From: Oscillatoria sp. SIO1A7 | GTDB taxonomy: Bacteria > Cyanobacteriota > Cyanobacteriia > Cyanobacteriales > Laspinemataceae | Length of the DNA: 41,023 bases | Direction of reading: 5' to 3' | NCBI GenBank assembly: GCA_010672965.1 | Contig: JAAHFN010000044.1 | Coordinates: 14,127 to 55,149, forward strand | Shown: positions 1-9,700 of the stretch, in pieces | How positions within the stretch are numbered: the first letter of the stretch is position 1 | Layout of the letters: each line of letters begins with the position of its first letter | Position numbers and translations under genes: made by a program | The notes under the pieces: model-generated | What the model saw: the letters and a program-made list of their open reading frames with translations, nothing else | Told to the model about the DNA's origin: nothing | Databases searched by the model: none

Positions 1-722
1 CCTTTATCAATGGCAGAACCAGTCAGCGAGGCGAGGCGGGAGCAGGGGGTGCGATTCTCACGGGGAGGCTGAGCAATTTAACCGTAGAAAATAGCGAATT
101 TAACAATAACGTCGCCTTCGGAGAGGGAGGAGGAGGTATTTTTGGGGGATTCCAGAGTACCACGACGGTAATTAACTCGAAATTTGACAACAATGACGGG
201 ACGCCCAATGAAAGAGAGCGAGGGGGCGGCGCGATTTCGACTAAAAGCCAAAGCACTCTGACGGTCAGGGATAGCGAGTTTACCAACAATAAAGGTGTCA
301 ACGGCGGAGCAATTAACAGCTTGCATACCAGGCTGACGGTAGAAAATTCAATCTTTATCAATAACGAAGCGATCGCTCAAAGGTCAAATTCGGGAATATT
401 TGGCGATGGCGGTGGAGTTTTCACCGATGGAGCTACGGACAGCCGCCTGCCGGACGGAGGCACGATTCTAATTCGGAATAGTCGCTTCGAGGGCAATCGG
501 AGTCTAACTGGAGGAGGAGCCCATCTGTTTTCCTATCCCGAGGACCGAGTAGCCGTTGAAGATAGCACATTTATTAACAACGAGGCCATCAACACTCCGT
601 CAGGGGGTGGCACTGGAGGGGGACTTAGGCAAGACAACAGTCCCATATCGATTGTTAACACAACTTTTGCGAATAATACGGCGGCAGAACAGGGGGGTGG
701 TTTGTGGCTAGGCAGGTTTTCC
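1..722 (+). repeat. Identical duplicate segment, copy A (copy B at 7517-8238)
   Basis: Every base from 1 to 722 matches 7517-8238 at a constant offset of 7516. Divergence begins at 723 (CCAGCGG against CCTCCGG) and grows quickly downstream. The left limit is unknown because the window starts inside the match. Both copies encode the beta-helix part of paralogous secreted proteins. Absence of even silent differences indicates recent duplication or gene conversion. Confidence 0.95.
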
Positions 723-2444
723 AGCGGCAGCATTAACAACAGTTTGTTTGATGGCAACAGAACCGAGGGATTAGGTGGAGCTACCTTCATTTTAGGGGAC
801 ATCAGCATCAACCAAACCACGATCGCCAACAATGAAGCTGGGTTTCAGGCTGGGGCTATTTTTAGCAATGACAATAGTACCGTCAGGCTCTCGAATACCA
901 TCTTTAGCAACAACACTGCCGAGAATGAGGCCCAGTTCAATCAGAATACGACTCAGGAATTAATTAACAGTGGCAACAACGTTCAATATCCCGATAAATT
1001 GACGGATGAAGATGGGGACGTAAATGCAACGGCCAATATTAGGATCGTCGATCCGCAACTCGGCTCATTCCAAGACAATGGTACGGCTCTACAATCGCCG
1101 CCTCAGCCCGGTAACTCTGACGTTACTGCTGGCGCTACGCCTGTTAACACGGTAGCAGAACCGCTAGGCGCCAACATAAACAACACCAATACCGGAACTA
1201 ATACAGGAACCGATAGCGGCACCGATAGCGGAACTGATAGCGATACAGATAGCGATACAGATAGCGATACAGATAGCGGCACAGATAGCAACGCCGATAG
1301 CGGAACTGATAGCGGAACTGATAGCGGAACTGATAGCGGAACTGATAGCGGTACAGATAGCGGTACAGATAGCAACACCGATAGCGGTACAGATAGCAAC
1401 ACCGATAGCGGTACAGATAGCAACACCGATAGCGGAACTGATAGCGGTACTGATAGCGGTACTGATAGCAACACCGATAGCGGAACTGATAGCAACGCCG
1501 ATAGCGGTACTGATAGCAACGCCGATAGCGGTACTGATAGCAACGCCGATAGCGGTACTGATAGCAACGCCGATAGCGGTACTGATAGCAACGCCGATAG
1601 CGGTACTGATAGCGGTACTGATGGTGAAAGTGCGATCGAAGGTAGCGAGAACAATGATAGCCTGACAGGGACGGATGGTAACGATTCCATCTTTGGCAAC
1701 CGGGGCGATGACATTATATTTGGCAATAATGAAAACGATTTTCTCAACGGAAATCAGGGGACAGACGTAATAGATGGTGGCAGCGGAAACGATACTCTCC
1801 ACGGTGGTCAAAATAATGACAGCCTGATAGGGGTGGGTGGCGATGATTTCCTGTTTGGGGATCTCGACAACGATACCCTCTTTGGGGATGACGGCAATGA
1901 CTTTCTCAATGGCAATCGGGGTAATGACCTGTTAAATGCAGGTTTGGGCAACGATACTCTCCACGGGGGCAAAGACGATGACAGGCTTTTTGCATCTGAT
2001 GGTGAAGATTCCCTGCGTGGGGATATAGGTAACGACACGCTTTTTGGAGAAGAAGGCAACGACTTCCTCAGTGGCAATCAGGGTAATGATATCCTCGATG
2101 GCGGGACTGGGGACGATACCTTCCACGGGGGCCAAGATGATGACTCCCTGATTGGTGGTAGTGGTAATGATTTCCTCAGCGGCGATTTTGGCAACGATAC
2201 TATCATTGGCGGCGAGAACAGCGATTTATTTATCTTCCAAGAAGGTCACGGTTCCGATACTGTGCTTGATTTTGAAGTCGGCACCGATTTAGTGGGACTA
2301 GACAATGGTTTAACTTTCTCCGATTTGACCATTACGGGTAATGACACGGTAGCTAACCTAAATATAGGAAATGTGCTTTTGGCCACCTTTGAGGGTGTAG
2401 ATGTCGCAGCACTTGACAATGCTGAAAATTTCCTGGAACTTTAA
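1..2444 (+). CDS. Beta-helix / RTX repeat secreted protein, 5'-truncated by window edge
   Basis: The reading frame is open from the first complete codon at base 3, so the start lies outside the window. The N-terminal part is a right-handed parallel beta-helix: repeated NSxFxNN and GGGxF turns with many Asn and Gly. A long Asp-Ser-Gly-Thr linker follows (bases 1207-1623), then about ten GGxGNDxLxGG nonapeptide repeats typical of RTX calcium-binding domains, and a final segment beginning DTVLDFEVGTDLVGL that resembles the usual C-terminal cap of such proteins. By family knowledge RTX proteins leave the cell by type I secretion using a C-terminal signal and fold on calcium outside; an extracellular adhesin or surface role is inferred. 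The first 722 bases are identical to the third paralog (7517-8238), so the missing N-terminus probably resembles that gene, including a possible DUF4347 domain. Unlike both downstream paralogs it has no fibronectin III module. A perfect 34-bp palindrome follows the stop. Confidence 0.88.
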   Translation, partial: FINGRTSQRGEAGAGGAILTGRLSNLTVENSEFNNNVAFGEGGGGIFGGFQSTTTVINSKFDNNDGTPNERERGGGAISTKSQSTLTVRDSEFTNNKGVNGGAINSLHTRLTVENSIFINNEAIAQRSNSGIFGDGGGVFTDGATDSRLPDGGTILIRNSRFEGNRSLTGGGAHLFSYPEDRVAVEDSTFINNEAINTPSGGGTGGGLRQDNSPISIVNTTFANNTAAEQGGGLWLGRFSSGSINNSLFDGNRTEGLGGATFILGDISINQTTIANNEAGFQAGAIFSNDNSTVRLSNTIFSNNTAENEAQFNQNTTQELINSGNNVQYPDKLTDEDGDVNATANIRIVDPQLGSFQDNGTALQSPPQPGNSDVTAGATPVNTVAEPLGANINNTNTGTNTGTDSGTDSGTDSDTDSDTDSDTDSGTDSNADSGTDSGTDSGTDSGTDSGTDSGTDSNTDSGTDSNTDSGTDSNTDSGTDSGTDSGTDSNTDSGTDSNADSGTDSNADSGTDSNADSGTDSNADSGTDSNADSGTDSGTDGESAIEGSENNDSLTGTDGNDSIFGNRGDDIIFGNNENDFLNGNQGTDVIDGGSGNDTLHGGQNNDSLIGVGGDDFLFGDLDNDTLFGDDGNDFLNGNRGNDLLNAGLGNDTLHGGKDDDRLFASDGEDSLRGDIGNDTLFGEEGNDFLSGNQGNDILDGGTGDDTFHGGQDDDSLIGGSGNDFLSGDFGNDTIIGGENSDLFIFQEGHGSDTVLDFEVGTDLVGLDNGLTFSDLTITGNDTVANLNIGNVLLATFEGVDVAALDNAENFLEL
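1207..1623 (+). repeat. Coding minisatellite for a Thr-Asp-Ser-Gly/Asn linker
   Basis: The 12-bp unit ACTGATAGCGGT (TDSG) and a 24-bp higher-order unit (TDSNADSG) run in tandem for about 415 bases. All units are multiples of three, so copy number can change without breaking the frame. The product is a very acidic, flexible spacer between the beta-helix and the RTX repeats. Confidence 0.95.
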
Positions 2445-2518
2445 TAGGCCAAGATGAGTAAATGTCATTTGTTTGAGGCTTCTTTATCCGGGACTCAGGC
2501 ATAGATGCTGCAAGATTT

Positions 2519-2552
2519 AGCGTGGGGTGCGCGCCGGCGCGCACCCCACGCT
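2519..2552. terminator. 34-bp perfect palindrome after first RTX gene
   Basis: The left arm AGCGTGGGGTGCGCGCC is followed directly by its exact reverse complement, with no spacer. It lies 75 bases after the stop of the upstream gene. It could act as a strong transcription-stopping hairpin, but no clear T-run follows, so it may equally be a dispersed palindromic repeat. Confidence 0.5.
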
Positions 2553-2774
2553 CTACTATATAAGTTCCTATATGACAAGCAAGAAGGGCAATACGACGGA
2601 ATTTGCCACAAAGAAGTTGAACCGGATTTGATATTAGAGAAATTTTAAAAAAAATTGGGTATAATCCTGTTGTTTTAAAGTTTGGTTGTATCTATAGTTA
2701 AGAGCAACTGGGAGCATTTTAATTTTGTAATATCAAGTCCGCGTAGTTGTTCCACAAAAAAAATTGGAATCTTC

Positions 2775-2838
2775 CGTAGGACGGGCTTCCGAAAAGTCCC
2801 CTTGGACTGGTACGGACAGGCGGGACGCCCGTCCTACG
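2775..2838. repeat. Dispersed palindromic repeat (GTAGGACGGGC family)
   Basis: Perfect 12-bp inverted arms CGTAGGACGGGC and GCCCGTCCTACG are separated by 40 bases. Related elements with the same GGACAGGCGGGACGC core occur at about 6186-6225, 10046-10097 and 18198-18272. All are intergenic. Confidence 0.7.
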
Positions 2839-2971
2839 CAGGACTTGACTTTTTTTGGGGGATTCAAACCGACATGATATAATAGGATCTTGTCGGTCGT
2901 GTAGGTTGGGTTGAGGAACGGAAACCAAAAAATACTCTCTCGCCCTTGTTTCGTTCTTAAAACCGACCTAC

Positions 2972-3098
2972 TATAGCGGTTCTCAAATTGATGCGATGTT
3001 TCTGGGCCGAAGCATCCCAAGTACGGAAATTACCCTTCTAGAGCGGAGATAATTGCGGGGATGCTGTCGCCCCTAAATTACATTTGAAAACCGCTATA
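2972..3098. mobile_element. MITE-like element, copy 1
   Basis: A 127-bp element bounded by imperfect terminal inverted repeats TATAGCGGTTCTCAAAT and ATTTGAAAACCGCTATA. Its interior carries a second inverted motif (GAAGCATCCCAA and GGGGATGCTGTCGCCCC). Copies occur at 12725-12874 (opposite orientation) and 19686-19827 (same orientation). It has no coding capacity, and any transposase acting on it is not in the window. Confidence 0.75.
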
Positions 3099-3172
3099 CC
3101 TGCAAAATTAAAATGCTGCCAATTGTATTAGATATCCTAAGGCAATAAGTAATTTTAAAAAAAAATAAGACG

Positions 3173-6046
3173 ATGGCTATTTTAACAGTAACTAGCAATG
3201 CCGATAGCGGTTCGGGGTCGCTAAGGGAGGCGATCGCTCGCGCCTCCTCGGGAGATACTATCGTTTTCGACTCCAGCCTAGCCAATCAGACCATAACTCT
3301 AACGAGCGGGCAGCTAGAAATAGACAAAAACCTGATTATAGATGGAGGAGCTGCCTCGGGATTAACTATCAGCGGCAATCAAGCCCATCGGGTAATTGAG
3401 GTCAAAAACGATTCCAGTTTTAATGGGGTAAACTTTACCTTGCGGAATCTCATTGTCGCCGATGGGAAAACTACAGCAACAGGTGAAGACGGAGCTGGCG
3501 CAGGTATTCTCACCGCTAGCAGGACTACATTAATAGTAGAGAATGCTGTATTTAAAAATAACAGTGCCAATGGCGAAGGAGGGGGGGCTATTTTTGCCGG
3601 ATTCCGCAGCACCAATACCATAGAGGGCAGCCAGTTTGAAGGCAATGTCTCCTTGGGTAATGGAACTTCCGGTAAGAGCGAGCGAGGGGGTGGCGCGATC
3701 GCAGTCAAAAGCGAAAGCACGACTGCAGTCAAGGGCAGCCAATTTACCAATAACCAAGGTATTAACGGCGGCGCAATTAATATTCTTTTAGGCGGCCTGA
3801 CCGTAGAAAATTCTACTTTCACTAATAACGACTCAACCCCGGGGGGAGTATTTAGCCCCCATACAATGGGCTACGGTGGCGCGATTTATACCGATGGGGC
3901 TTCGGCAACCACCGATGCTAGCACCTCTGGGCAGATCGTTATTCGCCAAAGTCGGTTTGACGGCAATAAAGGTGCAGGACAAGGGGGCGGACTATTTTTA
4001 TTTCTGTATCCTCCCGATGAAGCGATTATTGAAGACAGCACTATTATCAACAATGAAGTAATCCAGAGTGTTAATGGAGACTCCCTGGGAGGTGGGCTTC
4101 GACATGGTAACGGCTCTCTGAAGATTACCAATACCACTTTTGCTAATAATAAAGCGCTACAACAAGGAGGTGGCTTGTGGGTAGGAGAAATTTCTCCAAC
4201 GACCATAAGCAATAGTACCTTTATTGAAAATAGAGCAGAATCTGCCGATGGCAATGGCGGGTTGGGGGGAGCGATCGTACTGAACAATGGCTCTAATCTT
4301 ACGAACATCTCCGGTTCGACTATTGCCAATAATTACGCTGGCTTTCAGGGAGGAGGCTTTTGGGGCGGCGTTTCTAACACTACTCTGAGCAACAGTGTTG
4401 TCGCTAATAATATCGCTAACAATGGCGGCAATCCTTGGGATATTAAGCATCATACTCAAAATCAGTTTAACGATGGGGGAGGTAATGTTCAATATCCAGC
4501 CAGAAACCTCAACGACTCTCAGGATGTGGATATTACTGCCAATGTAACCGTAGTAGATCCCCAACTTAGCTCGTTCCAAGATAATGGCACTGCAGTGCAA
4601 GCGCCACCATTAGCGGGGAACTCGAATATTACTGCTGGAGCGACAGCACCAGGAGGGACATCCCAGGGAGGGACAAGCTTACCATCCGAACCGGGCAGTT
4701 TGAGTGCTGTTGCGGCGAGCGCTACGGATATCAATCTTTCTTGGACGGATAATAGCGATAACGAGACGGGATTTAAAATAGAGCGATCGCTCGATAATCT
4801 TAATTGGCAGCTAATTCAGACAGTCGCCGCCGATGTAACTAGCTATGCAGACTCGGGGCTCGTAGAAAACACTCAATACTACTATCGCCTCAGCGCTACT
4901 AATTCCCAGGGAGACTCGGCAACTACAAGTACCAATACTACCACCGCTGCTGCAACTCCAGATAACTCGACGAATAATCCCACTCCAGATAACTCAGCAA
5001 ATAATCCTACTCCAGCCAATAATCCCACTCCAGATAACTCAGCAAATAATCCTACTCCAGCCAATAATCCCACTCCAGATAACTCAGCAAATAATCCCAG
5101 TCTAGATAATTCAGAAAATAATCCAATTCCAGATAACCGAGCAAATAATCCAACTGTAGATAATCCAGAAAATAATCCAATTACGGCCAGCTCTAATAAC
5201 AATAGTATTCCTGTCAGTTCGCTTGAGATTCCCATATTGCCAGTTCAATCCTTTGAACTGGAGAATATTTCTGACTCTGTTCCCGCTAACAATGTCTCTG
5301 TAGTTACTGAAACCTTCGAGCTTTTCGACGCTGAATTGGCGGTTAACTTCAGTGGCAATACGGTAGATTTCACCGGAAATGGCGGCGAAACTAACGATAC
5401 GATGACGGGTAGCGAAGTCGGGGAAGCCATTCAAGGGATGGGGGGCGATGACTTTTTGCGAGGAATGAGCGGCAACGATAATCTCTATGGGGGCGAAGGG
5501 AATGACCTCTTGCATGGCAATCGAGGTCAAGACTTCCTAGATGGAGGCAACGGTAACGATACCATTCACGGCGGCAAAAATAATGATACTCTCTTCGGCG
5601 CAGATGGCAATGACTATCTTTATGGAGACTTTGACGACGATACTATCTATGGTGGAGAGGGTAATGACTTTCTTAATGGCAATCGGGGTAACGATTTGCT
5701 GAATGGGGGCATCGGTAACGATACCCTGCACGGCGGTAAGAATAATGACACTCTGACTGGCAACAGTGGCGATGATTTCCTCAGCGGCGATTTAGGCGAA
5801 GATACTCTCGTCGGGGGGACTGGCAGGGATGTTTTTGTGTTATCTCAAGGTGGCGGTAGCGATACTATAGTTGATTTTGAAGATGGCATTGATTCCCTCA
5901 GACTCGCTTTTGGGCTGAATTTCAATGACTTGGCGATCGCCGGTAACGATCGTACTACTTTTATCCGTGAGGGCGAGGAAATTCTGGCCGTTCTGGAAAA
6001 TGTAGATTTTAATCTCATTGGGATTAATGATTTTACTGGACTATAG
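3173..6046 (+). CDS. Beta-helix / fibronectin III / RTX secreted protein
   Basis: 957 residues. Residues 1-40 carry a SLREAI motif (SNADSGSGSLREAIARA) that commonly opens extracellular beta-helix proteins. A parallel beta-helix follows to about residue 490 (ENSTFTNN, GGAIYTDG, GGGLW turns), then one fibronectin type III module (about 510-600, NLSWTDNSDNETGFKIERS), a Pro/Asn-rich linker of NNPTPDNSA units, and about ten RTX nonapeptides (about 740-900). It ends with a cap containing DTIVDFEDGIDSLRLAF. There is no N-terminal signal peptide, as expected for C-terminally targeted type I secretion substrates; an extracellular calcium-stabilised adhesin or matrix role is inferred. It starts directly at the SLREAI region and lacks the DUF4347 domain of the third paralog. 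The ribosome site before the ATG is weak. Confidence 0.88.
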   Translation: MAILTVTSNADSGSGSLREAIARASSGDTIVFDSSLANQTITLTSGQLEIDKNLIIDGGAASGLTISGNQAHRVIEVKNDSSFNGVNFTLRNLIVADGKTTATGEDGAGAGILTASRTTLIVENAVFKNNSANGEGGGAIFAGFRSTNTIEGSQFEGNVSLGNGTSGKSERGGGAIAVKSESTTAVKGSQFTNNQGINGGAINILLGGLTVENSTFTNNDSTPGGVFSPHTMGYGGAIYTDGASATTDASTSGQIVIRQSRFDGNKGAGQGGGLFLFLYPPDEAIIEDSTIINNEVIQSVNGDSLGGGLRHGNGSLKITNTTFANNKALQQGGGLWVGEISPTTISNSTFIENRAESADGNGGLGGAIVLNNGSNLTNISGSTIANNYAGFQGGGFWGGVSNTTLSNSVVANNIANNGGNPWDIKHHTQNQFNDGGGNVQYPARNLNDSQDVDITANVTVVDPQLSSFQDNGTAVQAPPLAGNSNITAGATAPGGTSQGGTSLPSEPGSLSAVAASATDINLSWTDNSDNETGFKIERSLDNLNWQLIQTVAADVTSYADSGLVENTQYYYRLSATNSQGDSATTSTNTTTAAATPDNSTNNPTPDNSANNPTPANNPTPDNSANNPTPANNPTPDNSANNPSLDNSENNPIPDNRANNPTVDNPENNPITASSNNNSIPVSSLEIPILPVQSFELENISDSVPANNVSVVTETFELFDAELAVNFSGNTVDFTGNGGETNDTMTGSEVGEAIQGMGGDDFLRGMSGNDNLYGGEGNDLLHGNRGQDFLDGGNGNDTIHGGKNNDTLFGADGNDYLYGDFDDDTIYGGEGNDFLNGNRGNDLLNGGIGNDTLHGGKNNDTLTGNSGDDFLSGDLGEDTLVGGTGRDVFVLSQGGGSDTIVDFEDGIDSLRLAFGLNFNDLAIAGNDRTTFIREGEEILAVLENVDFNLIGINDFTGL
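4968..5180 (+). repeat. Coding repeat for NNPTPDNSA linker
   Basis: Imperfect units of about 27 bases around AATAATCCCACTCCAGATAA encode NNPTPDNSA, with a shorter NNPTPA variant. They join the fibronectin III module to the RTX domain. The repeat has no sequence relationship to the linkers of the two neighbouring paralogs. Confidence 0.85.
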
Positions 6047-6741
6047 GTCTTGTCGTGGGACGGGCGTCTGAAAAATTAGCAAAATTTTGGTAGTAATTGT
6101 ATTTGCTATTTTCTTTGTTTGTAGTTAAGCGGATTCGAGCTAAGGCTGAGCGTAGAACTAATAAAAGCATAGCCTGTCTATAGCAAGCAGGAGGGACAGG
6201 CGAGACGCTTTTCCTACGGGCTGTCTTAGAGGGAGTTGCAAATTATGTAGGGAATTAACCCTAATATCAAATCCGGTTAAACAGTCACAGTTTGTAGGGG
6301 TTCCCCGTGCCCGCCCCGGGAGCGTCTGGGCTTTCAAGGGTATGTTTTTTAGATTTGGCATTTTTAAGAGGTATCGAGTATCGACCCGGGGCGTAGGGGC
6401 GACAGCATTCCCGAGACAGCTTGTGCTATTAAAGAAAAACTATTGTCTTGGAATGCTTCGCCCTAGAAATACATGTAACCCACCGATCTCGCTCCTGCCA
6501 GGAAGATTATAAAAAACATCCCTTGAAAGGAGCGTCTGGGGCGGCCGGGGCGGGCACGGGGAACCCTACGGTATTTATTTACTATCTATTAACCGAATTA
6601 AATTTAATTTCATTAGATAGATAGATTTTGAATTTTAAGAAAAACCGCGCTTGCCGCGATTAATGGTTTTGGGCGATGCTTTTATCTCCGATCGCCGGGG
6701 TGTATCTAATTCTCCGGTTGTATCAAGAGGAAGAAATCGCA
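6047..6741. other. Intergenic stretch with dispersed inverted repeats
   Basis: No gene is supported here. It holds a GGACAGGCGAGACGC repeat (about 6186-6225), a degenerate CGACAGCATTCCC / GGAATGCTTCGCCC pair (about 6400-6470) related to the interior of the MITE-like element, and an inverted pair GTAGGGGTTCCCCGTGCCCG (from 6294) with CGGGCACGGGGAACCCTAC (6551-6569). The GGGGCGGGCACGGGGAA motif recurs at about 16305-16322. Confidence 0.6.
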
Positions 6742-9700
6742 ATGTTTTTAAAAGAAGAAAAGGCAAAATCTCTGGTTTTCATCGATTCTAGTTTGTCCGA
6801 GTATCAAGTGCTAGAAGCGGGAGTGACTGAGGGTGTAGAAGCGATCGCCCTAGACCGCTCCCGAGATGGCATCGAGCAAATCGCCGCAATAGTTAGGGAC
6901 TATACTGCGGTTCGCGGTTCCCTGGAAGCGATTCATATTTTGTCTCACGCTAGCCCGGGTCGCTTGTACTTGGGGAATACTATTTTCTCTGCGGATACAA
7001 TAGAAGCTTACCGCAGTCAGTTGCAGCAATGGCAGGTGGGAGAAATCCTACTTTATGGCTGCGACTTGGCCGCCGGTGCTGGTGCTGCTTTTGTAGAGAA
7101 ACTAAGCCGACTAACTGGGGCGGCGATCGCGGCTTCGGCGAGCATAACCGGCTCGGCGGCAAAGGGCGGTAACTGGAATTTAGAATTTAGCACCGGAAAA
7201 ATAACATCGACTTTGGCTCTCTTGCCCGAGACGATGGAGGCTTACGGTGGAGTTTTCGCTACCCTAACGGTAACTAGCAATGCCGATAGCGGCTCGGGGT
7301 CGCTAAGGGAGGCGATCGCTACTGCCTCCTCGGGAGATACTATCGTTTTCGACTCCAGCCTTGCCAATAGAACCATAGTTCTCAGCCAACAACTGGAAAT
7401 TGACAAAGACCTCACTATTGATGCTGCAGCTACTCCTGGCCTCACGATTAGCGGCAATAATAGTACCCGCATCATTAGTCTCTTGGCGCGCAATGACTTG
7501 ACGCTTAGGAATCTCGCCTTTATCAATGGCAGAACCAGTCAGCGAGGCGAGGCGGGAGCAGGGGGTGCGATTCTCACGGGGAGGCTGAGCAATTTAACCG
7601 TAGAAAATAGCGAATTTAACAATAACGTCGCCTTCGGAGAGGGAGGAGGAGGTATTTTTGGGGGATTCCAGAGTACCACGACGGTAATTAACTCGAAATT
7701 TGACAACAATGACGGGACGCCCAATGAAAGAGAGCGAGGGGGCGGCGCGATTTCGACTAAAAGCCAAAGCACTCTGACGGTCAGGGATAGCGAGTTTACC
7801 AACAATAAAGGTGTCAACGGCGGAGCAATTAACAGCTTGCATACCAGGCTGACGGTAGAAAATTCAATCTTTATCAATAACGAAGCGATCGCTCAAAGGT
7901 CAAATTCGGGAATATTTGGCGATGGCGGTGGAGTTTTCACCGATGGAGCTACGGACAGCCGCCTGCCGGACGGAGGCACGATTCTAATTCGGAATAGTCG
8001 CTTCGAGGGCAATCGGAGTCTAACTGGAGGAGGAGCCCATCTGTTTTCCTATCCCGAGGACCGAGTAGCCGTTGAAGATAGCACATTTATTAACAACGAG
8101 GCCATCAACACTCCGTCAGGGGGTGGCACTGGAGGGGGACTTAGGCAAGACAACAGTCCCATATCGATTGTTAACACAACTTTTGCGAATAATACGGCGG
8201 CAGAACAGGGGGGTGGTTTGTGGCTAGGCAGGTTTTCCTCCGGCAGCATTAACAACAATTTGTTTGATGACAACAGAGCTGAGGGATTAGGTGGGGGGCT
8301 GTTCATTTTAGGGGACATCAGCATCAACCAAACCACGATCGCCAACAATGAAGCTGGGTCTCAGGCTGGGGGTATTTTTAGCAACGACAATAGTAATGTC
8401 AGGGTCTCCAATACTATCTTTGCCAACAACACTGCCGGGAATAACGCTCAGTTCAATCAACATACGGCTCGGGAATTAATAGACGATGGCAATAACGTTC
8501 AATATCCCGATAAGTTGACGAATAACAGCGCGGACGTGAATGCAACGGCAAGTATTACCATCGCCGACCCGCAACTCGGCTCGTTTCAAGATAACGGTGC
8601 GGCTCTGCAAGCGCTGCCTTTGTCTGGGAACCCTGCCATTACAGCGGGTGCGATGTCCTTGTTGATGGTTCCCGATGCACCGAGCAATTTGATGGCCACA
8701 GCGCTTAGCGCGACAGAAGTGAATCTGGCTTGGGCGGATAATAGCGACAACGAGACGGGGTTTAAAATAGAGCGATCGCTCGATAATGTTAATTGGCAAC
8801 TAATTCAGACCGCCGCCGCCGATGTAACTAGCTATGCAGACTCGGGTCTGCTAGAAAATAACCAGTATTACTACCGCATCAGCGCTACCAATTCTGACGG
8901 AGAATCGACAACTACAGGCACCAATATCGTTACCCCTGCTGCTAACCCGACGGGTAATCCAGCTACAGGTAATCCAACTACAGGTAATCCAACTACAGGT
9001 AATCCAACGACGGGTAATCCAACTACGGGCAATCCAATTACAGGTAATCCAACTACAGGTAATCCAACTACAGGTAATCCAACGACAGGTAATCCAACGA
9101 CAGGTAATCCAACGACAGGTAATCCAACTACGGGGAATCCAACTACAGGTAATCCAACTACGGATAACTCCACTACGGATAACCTAAATAATTTTCTATT
9201 GCCATTGCAGGCTATTGGCTCGGGTAATAGCTCAGAACCGCTTAGCTCTAGTAATAGTAGTAATCCAGTAGATTTCAACAGACATGGCGGCGTGGCTAAC
9301 GATACGCTAACGGGTAGCGAAGTGGCAGAAGGCTTACATGGAATGGAAGGCAATGACTTCCTGCAAGGACTGAGCGGCAACGACAATCTCTATGGGGGTC
9401 AAGGCAACGATCTCTTGCACGGCAATAGGGGCACGGACTTCTTGGATGGAGGCAGCGGAAACGATACCCTCCACGGCGGTCGGGATAATGACACGCTCTT
9501 TGGGTCTGGCGGCCAGGACTCGCTGTTCGGGGACATAGGCAACGACACGATATTTGGGGATGAGGGCAATGATTTTCTCAATGGCAATACTGGCGCTGAC
9601 TTCCTGGATGGGGGCAGCGGAAACGATACCCTCCACGGCGGTCGGGATAATGACATTCTGACTGGCAATAGCGGCAATGACTTACTCAGCGGCGACTTAG

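Noticed and set aside
1103-1811. Minus-strand frames of about 215 codons with SVPLSALL or AISTAIGVA repeats
   Set aside because: They mirror the coding TDSG minisatellite of the plus-strand gene and have no independent support.
6676-6741. Longer N-terminus (22 extra residues) for the third RTX protein
   Set aside because: The ATG at 6742 has an AGAGGAAG ribosome site and starts just before the DUF4347 domain; the earlier ATG has none.
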